Source of the DNA: Streptomyces aureocirculatus
GTDB taxonomy: Bacteria > Actinomycetota > Actinomycetes > Streptomycetales > Streptomycetaceae
Reading direction: 5' to 3'
Assembly (NCBI RefSeq): GCF_000720475.1
Contig: NZ_JOAP01000041.1
Location: forward strand, 1 to 64,000
Length of the DNA stretch: 64,000 nucleotides
The translations under genes were made by a program, and so were the position numbers. Of the stretch, positions 18,525 to 27,101 are shown piece by piece. Every line of letters begins with the position of its first letter. Positions within the stretch are counted from its first letter, which is position 1. The notes beneath the pieces are model-generated. The model was not told the origin of the DNA, ran no database searches, and saw nothing but the letters and a program-made list of their open reading frames with translations.

Positions 18525-19074
18525 GAGGCCCTCCCGTTGCTTCCCGCACAACGAGACGGTGCGGGCGCGGTACGGGTTCCCCGACGCGGCGACATCGGCT
18601 GCGCCGCCCCGGCGGCCCCGCTGCTACATCGGCTGTGTGACGTGGTGGGCGGCGTCGTCGCGGGCCTTGCTGCGGGCCCTGCGGGCGGGACCGCGCCAGC
18701 CGCAGGTGCAGCGGGCGGTGCAGAACGGGCCGTTCTCGACGGTGGAGGTCCGGTGGAGTTCGGGGGGTTGCTGCTCTGCCACGCGGCCACGGTACGCCGG
18801 TCAGGTGAACGCCCCCGTAGGGGCGCGGGGAACTGCGCGACCGGCCGACGAAAAGCCGCAGACGCGTCTGCACAGTTGCTCGGCAGACGCGTCTGCGGCT
18901 TTTCGCGCGCTGAGCGCGCAGTTCCCCGCGCCCCTTACGGGGCGGAGTCATCCCCGCGCCCCTTACGGGGCGCCCCCACCGGCACGTGGCGGGGTACCCC
19001 CGCCGTCGCGTGACGGGGGCCCTTACCGGTCGTTAGTCGAAACGACAGCGGAAGGGATGGGGGTCGTCGGCGCG
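18525..19074. other. Intergenic region holding a large inverted repeat
   Basis: No gene is supported in these 550 bases between two divergent genes. The left part (18525-18800) should hold the promoter of the FAD oxidase. The right part is dominated by the long palindromic repeat at 18814-18942 and a second, shorter GC-rich palindromic copy at about 18954-18980. Confidence 0.6.
18814..18942. repeat. Large imperfect palindrome of the Streptomyces REP-like type
   Basis: Two arms of about 55 bp (18814-18868 and 18882-18942) face each other across a loop of about 13 bases. Each arm contains the block GGGGCGCGGGGAACTGCGCG and the block AAAGCCGCAGACGCGTCTG. The same blocks occur at 51094-51165. 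Such elements are dispersed in intergenic regions of streptomycetes. It could act as a bidirectional terminator. Confidence 0.88.
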
Positions 19075-19908
19075 ATGGGGCAGCAGCACAGGCACACGGG
19101 CAGAGCGGCCGGTGCGGCCACGGTCGCCGCGGCCGGCCTCATGGCGCTCGTCACGGGCTGCTCCGGCGGTGGCGCGGCGGCCAGCGACGACCCGGCGGCC
19201 GCCGACCCCGTGGGCGCCGTGCGCGAGGCCGCCGACTCGCCGGAGCGGGCGGACAGTGCCAGGGTGCGCACCTCCATGGAGATGGCGAGCGGCGGCACCC
19301 GAGTGACCGTCACCGGGCGCGGCGGGTACGACTTCCGGCGCCGCCTCGGCCGGTTCGACGTCGTCCTGCCCGAGGACCCTGCGGGCACCCGCGGCAAGCA
19401 CAAGCCCCCGGTCACGGAGCTGATGGCGGGCGGCGACCTGTACATGAAGAACCGCGGGGCCGGGGTGCCCGCCGACAAATGGGTGCGCATCGAGCCGGCC
19501 TCGCTGTCCGACGGCAACCTCGTCACCGGCGGCGCCACCGACCCGCTGGTCGCCGCGGAACTCCTGCGCGGCGCGCGGCGGGTGACGTACGTCGAGCGCA
19601 CCCGCGTCGCCGGTGTCGACGTGGCCCACTACCGCGGCGTCATCGACCTCGCCCGCGCCGCGCGGTCCGCCTCGAAGGAACACGCCCCCGCGCTGCGGTC
19701 AGCACTGGCGAAAGGGTTCAGCAAGGGCCGTGTGCCCTTCGACGCCTACCTCGACGAACAGGGGCGGCTGCGCAAGGTCCGCCACCAGTTCAAGGTGGCC
19801 AACGCGGCGGTGGCGTCGACGACTTCGCTGTACGCGTTCGGGACCCGCGTCGACGTACGGCTCCCCGCGGACAAGGACATCTTCGCCGGGAAGATTGCCG
19901 AGCGCTGA
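19075..19908 (+). CDS. Putative lipoprotein (LppX/LprAFG- or LolA-like)
   Basis: This protein of about 277 residues begins with a signal peptide ending in the lipobox VTGC near residues 24-27. The exported part has the alternating strand pattern of LppX/LprG-like lipid carriers: a TSMEMASGGTRVTVTGRG hairpin near the start and a VPFDAYLDEQGRLRKVRHQF hairpin near the end. It may bind or move a lipid at the outer face of the membrane, but no ligand can be inferred. The ATG at 19075 has GGGGGTC nine bases upstream; an in-frame ATG at 19057 is the alternative. Confidence 0.75.
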   Translation: MGQQHRHTGRAAGAATVAAAGLMALVTGCSGGGAAASDDPAAADPVGAVREAADSPERADSARVRTSMEMASGGTRVTVTGRGGYDFRRRLGRFDVVLPEDPAGTRGKHKPPVTELMAGGDLYMKNRGAGVPADKWVRIEPASLSDGNLVTGGATDPLVAAELLRGARRVTYVERTRVAGVDVAHYRGVIDLARAARSASKEHAPALRSALAKGFSKGRVPFDAYLDEQGRLRKVRHQFKVANAAVASTTSLYAFGTRVDVRLPADKDIFAGKIAER

Positions 19909-20090
19909 GCCGTTGCAGCAGGAGTGGCCCGCTGACGGCGGGCGTCACCTTGTGCGGCACAGGCCTCGGACCATCGGGGCGGAGGGGGGAATGAGGGGTG
20001 CAATATGGTCCGTCCGTGCCATGCGCGGTGCGTAGGCCGCTCCCTACTCTAGGAAGCCGGTACCGGCACGACCGTGGTCAGGAAGAGGTG

Positions 20091-20285
20091 GTGAACGTGG
20101 CTCCGCTGGGTGGAACGGCAGTTCAGGACCACGTTGCCCTCGCCGAGATCGAGCTGTGCGGCGAACTGATCATCGCGGCGTCCGCCGCGTGCGGTGAGCG
20201 GCTCAGTGCTGACCGGATCGACGAGGTGCTTCAGGTCTCCGACGGGTACGAGGGTGGGGTGGGCCGGGACGAATCCCGGCCGTAG
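20091..20285 (+). CDS. Small conserved hypothetical protein
   Basis: This 64-residue protein starts with GTG behind the ribosome binding site GGAAGAGG. It is mostly helical and contains two cysteines, in IELCGELI and AACGERLS. The end contains a short DIDEVL-like helix (RIDEVLQV), then a polar tail. I do not know its function. Position just ahead of csoR and the cysteine pair could hint at metal or redox sensing, but this is speculation. Codon usage (G/C in third positions) supports a real gene. Confidence 0.7.
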   Translation: MNVAPLGGTAVQDHVALAEIELCGELIIAASAACGERLSADRIDEVLQVSDGYEGGVGRDESRP

Positions 20286-20452
20286 GCCCGACCGCCCCCG
20301 GGCTGCCCCGGGCTACACCCCGGGCTGCTCCCACCGTTTACCGGACGTTGTCCCGTGGGTTTCCGGCCTTTTGTTTTGCCGCTTCGCGGCGGGTTTTCCC
20401 CACCCACTCGCCCTTTTTGCCCGCATCCGCTCCGGAGGCCGCACGGCGAGCG

Positions 20453-20824
20453 TCACGTACGGAGCATCCGGGCGATCGCCTTCGTCGCCTCCTCCACCTT
20501 CGCGTCGATCTCGTCGCCGCCCTTGACCGCCGCGTCGGCGACGCAGTGGCGCAGGTGCTCCTCCAGGAGCTGGAGGGCGAAGGACTGGAGGGCCTTGGTG
20601 CCCGCGGAGACCTGCGTGAGTATGTCGATGCAGTAGACGTCCTCCTCGACCATGCGCTGCAGGCCACGGATCTGGCCCTCGATGCGGCGCAGGCGCTTGA
20701 GGTGTTCGTCCTTCTGTTTGTGGTACCCGTGCGTCTTGTGGGCCTGGGCGGGCTCGGCCGTCCGGTCGGGGCCGGAGGGCGCTTCGGTGTTCGTGGCCGC
20801 GCCGGCCGCGTCGGTGGTCGTCAT
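20453..20824 (-). CDS. csoR: Copper-sensing transcriptional repressor CsoR
   Basis: This 123-residue protein has an all-helical CsoR/RcnR core from about residue 36, with DEHLKRLRRIEGQIRGLQRMV as its first helix. The Cu(I) ligands C65, H90 and C94 have exactly the C-x24-H-x3-C spacing of CsoR, which argues for copper rather than nickel or persulfide sensing. A disordered amino-terminal tail of about 30 residues precedes the core. Sixteen bases upstream lies a CsoR-type operator, so it is probably autoregulated. The gene is transcribed away from the phosphate-uptake genes. Confidence 0.92.
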   Translation of the reverse strand: MTTTDAAGAATNTEAPSGPDRTAEPAQAHKTHGYHKQKDEHLKRLRRIEGQIRGLQRMVEEDVYCIDILTQVSAGTKALQSFALQLLEEHLRHCVADAAVKGGDEIDAKVEEATKAIARMLRT

Positions 20825-20839
20825 CGCGTCCTCCTGTGC

Positions 20840-20856
20840 ATACCCCTGGTGGGTAT
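20840..20856. promoter_or_regulatory. CsoR operator
   Basis: The pseudo-palindrome ATACCC-N5-GGGTAT matches known actinobacterial CsoR binding sites and overlaps where the csoR promoter or its 5' end must lie. It is 16 bases from the start codon. Copper binding would release the repressor from this site. Confidence 0.82.
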
Positions 20857-20939
20857 AGGGTAGCCGATTCCTCGGGTGGTGTGCTGATCACTGTGCCTGA
20901 TGGGCGACACTGGGGTCTGGCCGGTTAGCCGTGGCCGGA

Positions 20940-20956
20940 TGATGCGCCTAGCATCA
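20940..20956. promoter_or_regulatory. Inverted repeat upstream of the Pit operon
   Basis: TGATGC and GCATCA face each other across five bases, 36 bp upstream of the GTG start of the DUF47 gene, and include a possible -10 hexamer TAGCAT. It could be an operator for the phosphate-uptake operon. No PhoP-box repeats were seen here. Confidence 0.35.
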
Positions 20957-20991
20957 GCCTGACCGCATCCAGAGCACCCCGAGGACCCCAC

Positions 20992-21612
20992 GTGCGATTT
21001 CGTCTGACCCCCAGGGAGACGAGCTTCTATGACATGTTTGCCGCATCCGCGGACAACATCGTCACAGGCTCCAAGCTCCTGATGGAACTGCTCGGAGCCG
21101 ATTCCTCGGCCCGGGCCGAGATCGCAGAGCGTATGCGGGCCGCGGAACACGCGGGGGACGACGCGACGCATGCGATCTTCCACCAGTTGAACTCCTCGTT
21201 CATCACGCCGTTCGACCGCGAGGACATCTACACCCTCGCGTCCTCGCTCGACGACATCATGGACTTCATGGAGGAGGCCGTCGACCTGGTCGTCCTTTAC
21301 CAGGTCGAGGAGCTCCCCAAGGGCGTCGAGCAGCAGATCGAGGTGCTCGCCCGGGCCGCCGAGCTGACGGCCGAGGCCATGCCGCACCTGCGCACCATGG
21401 ACAACCTCACCGAGTACTGGATCGAGGTCAACCGCCTTGAGAACCAGGCCGACCAGATTCACCGCAAGCTCCTCGCGCAGCTCTTCAACGGCAAGTACGA
21501 CGCCATGGAGGTGCTGAAGCTCAAGCAGATCGTCGACGTGCTCGAAGAGGCGGCCGACGCGTTCGAGCACGTCGCCAACACGGTGGAGACCATCGCGGTC
21601 AAGGAGTCCTGA
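20992..21612 (+). CDS. DUF47/PhoU-like Pit accessory protein
   Basis: This 206-residue protein has no membrane segments and is almost entirely helical, with the DUF47 features ETSFYDMF near the start, INTPFDRED-like ITPFDREDI near residue 75 and an acidic metal-binding helix pair typical of PhoU relatives. It lies 9 bp ahead of the Pit transporter gene and is doubtless co-transcribed. Proteins of this family are paired with Pit carriers and are thought to control their activity. The start is GTG 20992. Confidence 0.88.
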   Translation: MRFRLTPRETSFYDMFAASADNIVTGSKLLMELLGADSSARAEIAERMRAAEHAGDDATHAIFHQLNSSFITPFDREDIYTLASSLDDIMDFMEEAVDLVVLYQVEELPKGVEQQIEVLARAAELTAEAMPHLRTMDNLTEYWIEVNRLENQADQIHRKLLAQLFNGKYDAMEVLKLKQIVDVLEEAADAFEHVANTVETIAVKES

Positions 21613-21621
21613 GGCACCTCC

Positions 21622-22620
21622 ATGGACACCTTCGCATTGATCGTGACCATTGGCGTCGCGCTCGGTTTCACGTACACGAATGGCTTTCACGACTCCGCGA
21701 ACGCCATCGCCACCTCCGTCTCCACGCGTGCCCTTACGCCACGTGCGGCGCTCGCCATGGCCGCGGTCATGAACCTGGCCGGTGCCTTCCTCGGCAGCGG
21801 CATCGCCAAAACGGTCAGCGAGGGGCTGATCGAGACGCCGCACGGCAACAAGGGGATGTGGATCCTCTTCGCCGGTCTGGTGGGCGCGATCGTCTGGAAT
21901 CTCGTCACCTGGTACTACGGCCTGCCGTCTTCCTCGTCCCACGCGCTCTTCGGCGGCCTGGTGGGCGCGGCGCTCGCCGGTGGCATCGGGGTGATCTGGT
22001 CCGGAGTGGTCGAGAAGATCGTCATCCCGATGTTCCTCTCGCCCCTTGTCGGTCTGGTGATCGGCTATCTGGTGATGTGCGCGATCATGTGGATGTTCCG
22101 GAAGTCCAACCCGCACAAGGCCAAGCGCGGCTTCCGGATCGCCCAGACCGTCTCGGCGGCGGGCATGGCGCTCGGGCACGGCCTCCAGGACGCCCAGAAG
22201 ACGATGGGCATCGTGGTGATGGCCCTGGTCATCGCGGACGTCGAGGCCCCCGGCGACCCGATCCCGATCTGGGTCAAGATCTCCTGTGCGCTGATGCTGT
22301 CGCTCGGTACGTACGCGGGTGGCTGGCGCATCATGCGGACCCTCGGCCGCAAGATCATCGAGCTGGACCCGCCGCAGGGCTTCGCCGCGGAGACCACGGG
22401 CGCGGGCATCATGTTCACCACCGCGTTCATGTTCCACGCGCCGATCTCCACGACGCATGTCATCACGTCCGCGATCATGGGCGTGGGTGCGACCAAGCGG
22501 GTGAACGCCGTGCGCTGGGGCGTCGCCAAGAACATCATCCTGGGCTGGTTCATCACTATGCCTGCGGCGGCGCTGGTCGCCGCGGTGAGTTTCTGGATCG
22601 TGAACCTGGCGTTCCTGTAG
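21622..22620 (+). CDS. pit: Low-affinity inorganic phosphate transporter, PiT family
   Basis: This 332-residue membrane protein has the two PiT signatures: GFHDSANAIAT near residue 22 and its inverted repeat partner GAGIMFTTAFMFHAPISTTH near 262. Around ten membrane helices surround a short cytosolic loop (FRKSNPHKAKRG). PiT carriers import metal-phosphate complexes with protons. As I recall the orthologue is pitH1 of S. coelicolor. The last 74 bp of the gene, including the stop codon, are duplicated 115 bp downstream. Confidence 0.92.
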   Translation: MDTFALIVTIGVALGFTYTNGFHDSANAIATSVSTRALTPRAALAMAAVMNLAGAFLGSGIAKTVSEGLIETPHGNKGMWILFAGLVGAIVWNLVTWYYGLPSSSSHALFGGLVGAALAGGIGVIWSGVVEKIVIPMFLSPLVGLVIGYLVMCAIMWMFRKSNPHKAKRGFRIAQTVSAAGMALGHGLQDAQKTMGIVVMALVIADVEAPGDPIPIWVKISCALMLSLGTYAGGWRIMRTLGRKIIELDPPQGFAAETTGAGIMFTTAFMFHAPISTTHVITSAIMGVGATKRVNAVRWGVAKNIILGWFITMPAAALVAAVSFWIVNLAFL

Positions 22621-22665
22621 GCGGTGTCGGCTGGGGGTCCGGGGGTCATCCCCCGGGGAATGCAG

Positions 22666-22739
22666 CATCACTATGCCTGCGGCGGCATTGGTCGCCGCGG
22701 TGAGTTTCTGGATCGTGAACCTGGCGTTCCTGTAGGCGG
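22666..22739 (+). pseudogene. Partial duplication of the 3' end of the pit gene
   Basis: Bases 22666-22739 repeat 22551-22624 with only two mismatches (GC to AT at one adjacent pair). The copy holds the last 23 or so codons of the transporter, its TAG stop and four bases beyond. It is offset by 115 bp, has no start codon of its own and lies behind the stop of the intact gene, so it is a non-coding remnant. The near identity suggests a recent duplication. Confidence 0.9.
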
Positions 22740-22799
22740 CCTCCCCCTGGCCTTCCTCTGCACGAGAAGCCGCGCCGCCCGCTGGTGCGGCAAAGGGAC

Positions 22800-22832
22800 G
22801 GGCCCGCCCCCCGGAAGTCGGGGGGCGGGCCC
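22800..22832. terminator. Bidirectional terminator between pit and pstB
   Basis: A perfect stem of about 14 bp (GGGCCCGCCCCCCG pairing with CGGGGGGCGGGCCC) closes a loop of about 5 bases. It lies between two converging operons and can stop transcription of both. It is followed by TTCTGC on the plus strand. Confidence 0.85.
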
Positions 22833-22917
22833 TTCTGCATCCCTGCGGTGGCACCGCCATGCAGCACCGCGGGGAGTTCTGTCCGGCCGGGGAGGCCCAG
22901 CCGAAGCGGCCGGAGAT

Positions 22918-23694
22918 CTAGCCGAAGCGGCCGGAGATGTAGTCCTCGGTGGCCTGCACCGACGGGTTGGAGAAGATGCGCTCCGTGTCGTCGAGCTCGA
23001 TGAGCTTGCCGGGCTGGCCGACCGCCGAGAGGTTGAAGAAGGCGGTGCGGTCGGAGACGCGGGCCGCCTGCTGCATGTTGTGCGTCACGATGACGATCGT
23101 GAAGCGCTCCTTCAGCTCGCCGATCAGGTCCTCGATGGCGAGGGTGGAGATCGGGTCGAGCGCCGAGCAGGGCTCGTCCATCAGGAGCACCTGCGGCTCC
23201 ACGGCGATGGCCCGCGCGATGCACAGGCGCTGCTGCTGACCGCCGGAGAGCCCGGAACCCGGCTTGTTCAGGCGGTCCTTGACCTCGTTCCAGAGGTTGG
23301 CGCCCCTGAGGGACTTCTCCACGACGTCGCTGAGCTCGCTCTTCTTGTACGAGCCGTTGAGCCTCAGGCCCGCCGCGACGTTGTCGTAGATCGACATGGT
23401 GGGGAAGGGGTTCGGGCGCTGGAAGACCATGCCGATGGTGCGGCGCACGTTCACCGGGTCCACGCCGGAGCCGTACAGGTCGTCGCCGTCGAGGAGCACC
23501 TTGCCGTCGACGCGGCCGCCGGGGGTGACCTCGTGCATGCGGTTCAGGGTGCGCAGGTACGTGGACTTGCCGCAGCCGGACGGGCCGATGAAGGCCGTCA
23601 CGGAGCGGGGCTCCACGGTCATGGAGATGTCTTCGATCGCCTTGTGGGAACCGTAGTAGGCGTTGAGGCCGGATACGTCGATTCGCTTGGCCAT
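22918..23694 (-). CDS. pstB: Phosphate ABC transporter ATP-binding protein PstB
   Basis: This 258-residue ATPase has Walker [10 protein letters not shown], the PstB-typical [15 protein letters not shown] block, signature [14 protein letters not shown], Walker [16 protein letters not shown] and H-loop VTHNMQQA. It hydrolyses ATP for high-affinity phosphate import with PstSCA. The reading frame is open 40 codons further upstream, but ATG 23694 (MAKRIDVSG) gives the normal family start and avoids overlapping pstA. It is the last gene of the pst operon, with a 79-bp gap to pstA. Confidence 0.96.
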   Translation of the reverse strand: MAKRIDVSGLNAYYGSHKAIEDISMTVEPRSVTAFIGPSGCGKSTYLRTLNRMHEVTPGGRVDGKVLLDGDDLYGSGVDPVNVRRTIGMVFQRPNPFPTMSIYDNVAAGLRLNGSYKKSELSDVVEKSLRGANLWNEVKDRLNKPGSGLSGGQQQRLCIARAIAVEPQVLLMDEPCSALDPISTLAIEDLIGELKERFTIVIVTHNMQQAARVSDRTAFFNLSAVGQPGKLIELDDTERIFSNPSVQATEDYISGRFG

Positions 23695-23773
23695 GGAGAT
23701 CACTGCTTTCGGGAAGTCTGCTGTCGGTCGCCGGGTGGTCCCGCTCGGCGGAGCGGAGCCGTGGGGTGTCGCC

Positions 23774-24853
23774 TCAGCGACCGGTCTTCGGGGCCTTCCA
23801 GTGGGCGATGCCACGGGCCACGAGGTTGAGGATCATGATGAAGGCGATCAGGGCGAGGGCCGCGGCCCAGGCACGGTCGTAACCGGCCTGGTTGCCCGAC
23901 TGGTACTGCTGGTAGATGTACAGCGGCAGCGACCCCTGGGCACCGTCGAACGGGTTCGTGTTGATGAGGGGGGTTGTGAAGACCAGCAGCAGCACGGGCG
24001 CGGTCTCGCCGGCGATGCGGGCGACCGCCAGCATGATGCCGGTCGTGATGCCGCCGATCGCGGTGGGCAGGACCACCTTCAGGATGGTGCGCCACTTCGG
24101 TACGCCGAGCGCGAGCGAGGCCTCGCGCAGCTCGTTCGGTACGAGCTTCAGCATTTCTTCGGTGGAGCGCACGACCACCGGCATCATCAGGATCGACAGC
24201 GCCATGGCGCCGGCCCAGCCGGAGAAGTCGAAGCGCAGGATCAGGATCCAGAAACTGAGGACGAACAGACCGGCGACGATCGACGGGATGCCCGTCATCA
24301 CGTCGACGAAGAACGTGACGGCCTTGGCGAGCTTGCCCCGGCCGTACTCGACCAGGTAGATCGCGGTGAGCACGCCGATCGGTACGGCGATCAGACTGGC
24401 GAGGCCGACCTGCTGCAGGGTGCCGATGATGGCGTGGTAGACACCGCCGCCCGGCTCGTCGTCGGCGACGACGCCCATGGAGTGGGTCAGGAAGTAGCCG
24501 CTGAAGACCTCGGAGCCGCGCTTGACCGTCTCGTAGACGAGGGACGCCAGCGGCACCACGGCCATCAGGAACGTCACCCACACCAGCGAGGTGGCGAGGC
24601 GGTCCTTGGCCTGCCTGCCGCCCTCGACGGTCGTGGCCAGGGCGTAGGAGACACCGATGAACAGGACGGCCGCGATCAGGCCCCACTGGATGCGGGAGTC
24701 GAGGCCCGCCGCGAGCCCGATGCCGCAGCCCACGGCCAGCGAGCCGAGGGCGATGACGTACGGCGACCAGCGGGGCAACTGGGCGCCCTGGAGCGCCGAG
24801 CGGGCGGGCTTGCCGCCGGGGCCGCCGGAGGGCTTGATGGTCGTGGTGCTCAT
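23774..24853 (-). CDS. pstA: Phosphate ABC transporter permease PstA
   Basis: The 359-residue permease has an amino-terminal extension of about 60 residues with two additional membrane segments, then the six-helix PstA core with the permease loop [20 protein letters not shown]. It starts with ATG overlapping the pstC stop (ATGA). With PstC it forms the membrane channel for phosphate. The extension is usual in streptomycetes. Confidence 0.95.
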   Translation of the reverse strand: MSTTTIKPSGGPGGKPARSALQGAQLPRWSPYVIALGSLAVGCGIGLAAGLDSRIQWGLIAAVLFIGVSYALATTVEGGRQAKDRLATSLVWVTFLMAVVPLASLVYETVKRGSEVFSGYFLTHSMGVVADDEPGGGVYHAIIGTLQQVGLASLIAVPIGVLTAIYLVEYGRGKLAKAVTFFVDVMTGIPSIVAGLFVLSFWILILRFDFSGWAGAMALSILMMPVVVRSTEEMLKLVPNELREASLALGVPKWRTILKVVLPTAIGGITTGIMLAVARIAGETAPVLLLVFTTPLINTNPFDGAQGSLPLYIYQQYQSGNQAGYDRAWAAALALIAFIMILNLVARGIAHWKAPKTGR

Positions 24854-25875
24854 GCGTTGGCCCCCGAGTACTCCTTGCGGCGCGCGATGATCAGGCGGGC
24901 CGCGCCGTTGACAAGGAGAGTGATGACAAAAAGGACCAGGCCGGAGGCGATCAGGGCGTCCTGGCCGTACTCGTCGGCCTCGCCGAACTTGCTGGCGATG
25001 TTCTGCGCGAAGGTGCCGCCGCCGTAGTCGAGCACGGATGCCTGGATGAGGAAGGTCGGGGAGAGCACGGTGGCCACGGCGATCGTCTCGCCGAGCGCGC
25101 GGCCGAGGCCCAGCATCGAGGCGGAGATGATGCCGGAGCGGCCGAAGGGCAGTACCGACATGCGGATGACCTCCCAGCGCGTGGCGCCGAGGGCGAGCGC
25201 GGCCTCCTCGTGCATCTTCGGGACCTGGAGGAAGACCTCGCGGCTCACATTGGTGATGATCGGCAGGATCATGACTGCGAGCAGGATGCCGACGGTCATC
25301 AGGGAGCGCGGGGCACCGCCCTCGTACGAGAAGATGCCGGTCCAGCCGAAGTAGTCGTCGAGCCAGCCGTAGAGCCCGGTCAGGTTGGGCGCGACCACGA
25401 TGGCGCCCCAGAGGCCGTAGACGATCGAGGGCACGGCGGCGAGCAGGTCGATCACGAAGGAGATCGGGGTGGCCAGCTTGCGCGGTGCGTAGTGCGAGAT
25501 GAACAGGGCGATGCCGATGGCCACGGGCACGGCGATCACGAGCGCGATGATCGAGCTCACGATGGTGCCGAAGACCAGGACGGCGATGCCGAAGTAGGGC
25601 TTGCCGTCCGTCGACAGACCGGCGGGGTCCCACTCGAAGGTGGTGAGGAAGTTGCCGGTGTTGTCGGAGAGGGCGACGGAGGCGCGGTAGGCCAGGAAGG
25701 CCGCGACGGCAGCCATGACCGCGAGCAGGGCGATGCCGGAGCCGCGCGAGAGGCCGAGGAAGATCCGGTCACCGGGGCGGGTCGCGCCGCGGGCGTTGCG
25801 CTTCTGCTCGGCGGTCGAGGGCGTGCTGTCCCGCACTGGGGACGGCTTGGGTGGGGTGTCGGTAGGTATGTCCAT
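24850..25875 (-). CDS. pstC: Phosphate ABC transporter permease PstC
   Basis: This 341-residue permease has a hydrophilic head of about 38 residues and six to seven membrane segments. The permease signature EEAALALGATRWEVIRMSVL is at about residue 240. ATG 25875 is the first plausible start; the frame is open upstream, but that stretch is intergenic and has no membrane-protein character. It is coupled to pstA by a 4-bp overlap and separated from pstS by a hairpin-bearing gap. Confidence 0.95.
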   Translation of the reverse strand: MDIPTDTPPKPSPVRDSTPSTAEQKRNARGATRPGDRIFLGLSRGSGIALLAVMAAVAAFLAYRASVALSDNTGNFLTTFEWDPAGLSTDGKPYFGIAVLVFGTIVSSIIALVIAVPVAIGIALFISHYAPRKLATPISFVIDLLAAVPSIVYGLWGAIVVAPNLTGLYGWLDDYFGWTGIFSYEGGAPRSLMTVGILLAVMILPIITNVSREVFLQVPKMHEEAALALGATRWEVIRMSVLPFGRSGIISASMLGLGRALGETIAVATVLSPTFLIQASVLDYGGGTFAQNIASKFGEADEYGQDALIASGLVLFVITLLVNGAARLIIARRKEYSGANA

Positions 25876-25942
25876 GGGGTTCTCCGGTCTGCGGAACCGT
25901 GGGCCCGGTGGGGCCATGGCTCCTGGCGGCGGTGCACCGGAC

Positions 25943-25973
25943 GGCGCGGCCCGTCGGGGAGACGGGCCGCGCC
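25943..25973 (-). terminator. Stem-loop between pstS and pstC
   Basis: A perfect 13-bp stem (GGCGCGGCCCGTC with GACGGGCCGCGCC) closes a 5-base loop just behind the pstS stop. It probably acts as a partial terminator or as a 3' stabiliser of the pstS message, giving much more binding protein than permease. The U-poor tail fits read-through. Confidence 0.75.
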
Positions 25974-25979
25974 CTTGGG

Positions 25980-27101
25980 TCAGCTCAGGCTCTTGATGGT
26001 TTCGCGGACCTTGGTGTTGATCTCGGACGGGATGGGGGCGTAGCCCTCGTCCTTCAGGGCGGCCTGGCCGTCCTCGCTGGCGATGTAGTTCAGGAAGGAC
26101 TTGGTGGCGGGCAGGGTGTCCTTCTTGTTGCCCTTCTCGCAGACGATCTCGTACGTCACCAGGGTGATCGGGTACGCGCCTTCGGCGGAGGGCTTGTAGT
26201 TCAGCTCCAGGGCGAGGTCCTTGCCCTCGCCGACCGTCTTGGCCTCGGCGATCGCCTTGGAGGCGTTGTCGACCGTGGCCTTGACCGGCTCCTTGGCGCC
26301 CGTCTTCAGGTCGACGGTCTTGATGCCTTCCTTGGCGTACGACAGCTCCATGTACGAGATGGCGCCCTCGACCTGCTTCACCTGCTGGGCCACGCCGGAG
26401 GAGCCCTGCGCGGACTGGCCGCCCTCGGCCTCCCAGCTCTTGCCCGGCTCGTGCGGCCAGGCGGCGGGGGCGGCGCCCTTGAGGTACTTGGTGAAGTTGT
26501 CCGTGGTGCCGGACTCGTCGGAGCGGTGGAAGGCCTGGATCTTGGTGCTGGGGAGCTTGGCGTCCGGGTTCAGCTTCTGGATCGCCTTGTCGTTCCACTT
26601 GCTGATCTTGTTGTTGAAGATCTCGGCCAGCGTCTTGGCGTCCAGGACGAGGGTGTCGACGCCCGGCACGTTGAATCCGACGGCGATCGGGCCGCCGACC
26701 ATCGGCAGGTCGATGGCCTGGCTGGTCTTGCAGATCTCCTTCGACTTCTCGATCTCCTTCGGCTTCAGGGCCGAGTCGGAGCCCGCGAAGGCGGTCTGTC
26801 CTTGGAGGAAGGCGGTGATGCCGGCGCCGGAGCCGTCCGGCTTGTAGTTGAGCTGCACTTCCTTGCAGGCCGCGCGGTAGTTGGCGACCCAGGCGTCGAT
26901 CGCGTTCTTCTGCGCTGACGAGCCCGACGCGAGGAGCTTGCCCTTGGCGTCGTTGCAGTCGATGTTGGAGGCCGCGTTCGACGTCTTGCCGCCGTCCTTG
27001 TCACCCGTGTCATCCGAGCCGCACGCCGTGAGGGCCAGGGCGCCGGAGACGGCGAGAGCACCGAGGGTGAGGGCCCGCCGGTTCTTGCGCTGAAGCTTCA
27101 C
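25980..27101 (-). CDS. pstS: Phosphate-binding lipoprotein PstS
   Basis: This 373-residue protein has a signal peptide and lipobox LTAC with the lipidated C27, a linker, and the PstS fold with phosphate-binding loops GSSAQKNAI (about 59) and HRSDESGTTDNF (about 192). It captures phosphate outside the membrane for PstCA. The start is GTG 27101. Four PhoP-box repeats lie about 140-185 bases upstream of the start, so expression should rise strongly under phosphate limitation. Confidence 0.96.
   Translation of the reverse strand: MKLQRKNRRALTLGALAVSGALALTACGSDDTGDKDGGKTSNAASNIDCNDAKGKLLASGSSAQKNAIDAWVANYRAACKEVQLNYKPDGSGAGITAFLQGQTAFAGSDSALKPKEIEKSKEICKTSQAIDLPMVGGPIAVGFNVPGVDTLVLDAKTLAEIFNNKISKWNDKAIQKLNPDAKLPSTKIQAFHRSDESGTTDNFTKYLKGAAPAAWPHEPGKSWEAEGGQSAQGSSGVAQQVKQVEGAISYMELSYAKEGIKTVDLKTGAKEPVKATVDNASKAIAEAKTVGEGKDLALELNYKPSAEGAYPITLVTYEIVCEKGNKKDTLPATKSFLNYIASEDGQAALKDEGYAPIPSEINTKVRETIKSLS

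Noticed and set aside
20821..22860. 679-codon frame on the minus strand over the DUF47 and pit genes
   Set aside because: Composition is His/Arg/Asp/Gly-rich shadow sequence without domains; the plus-strand genes have clear family signatures.
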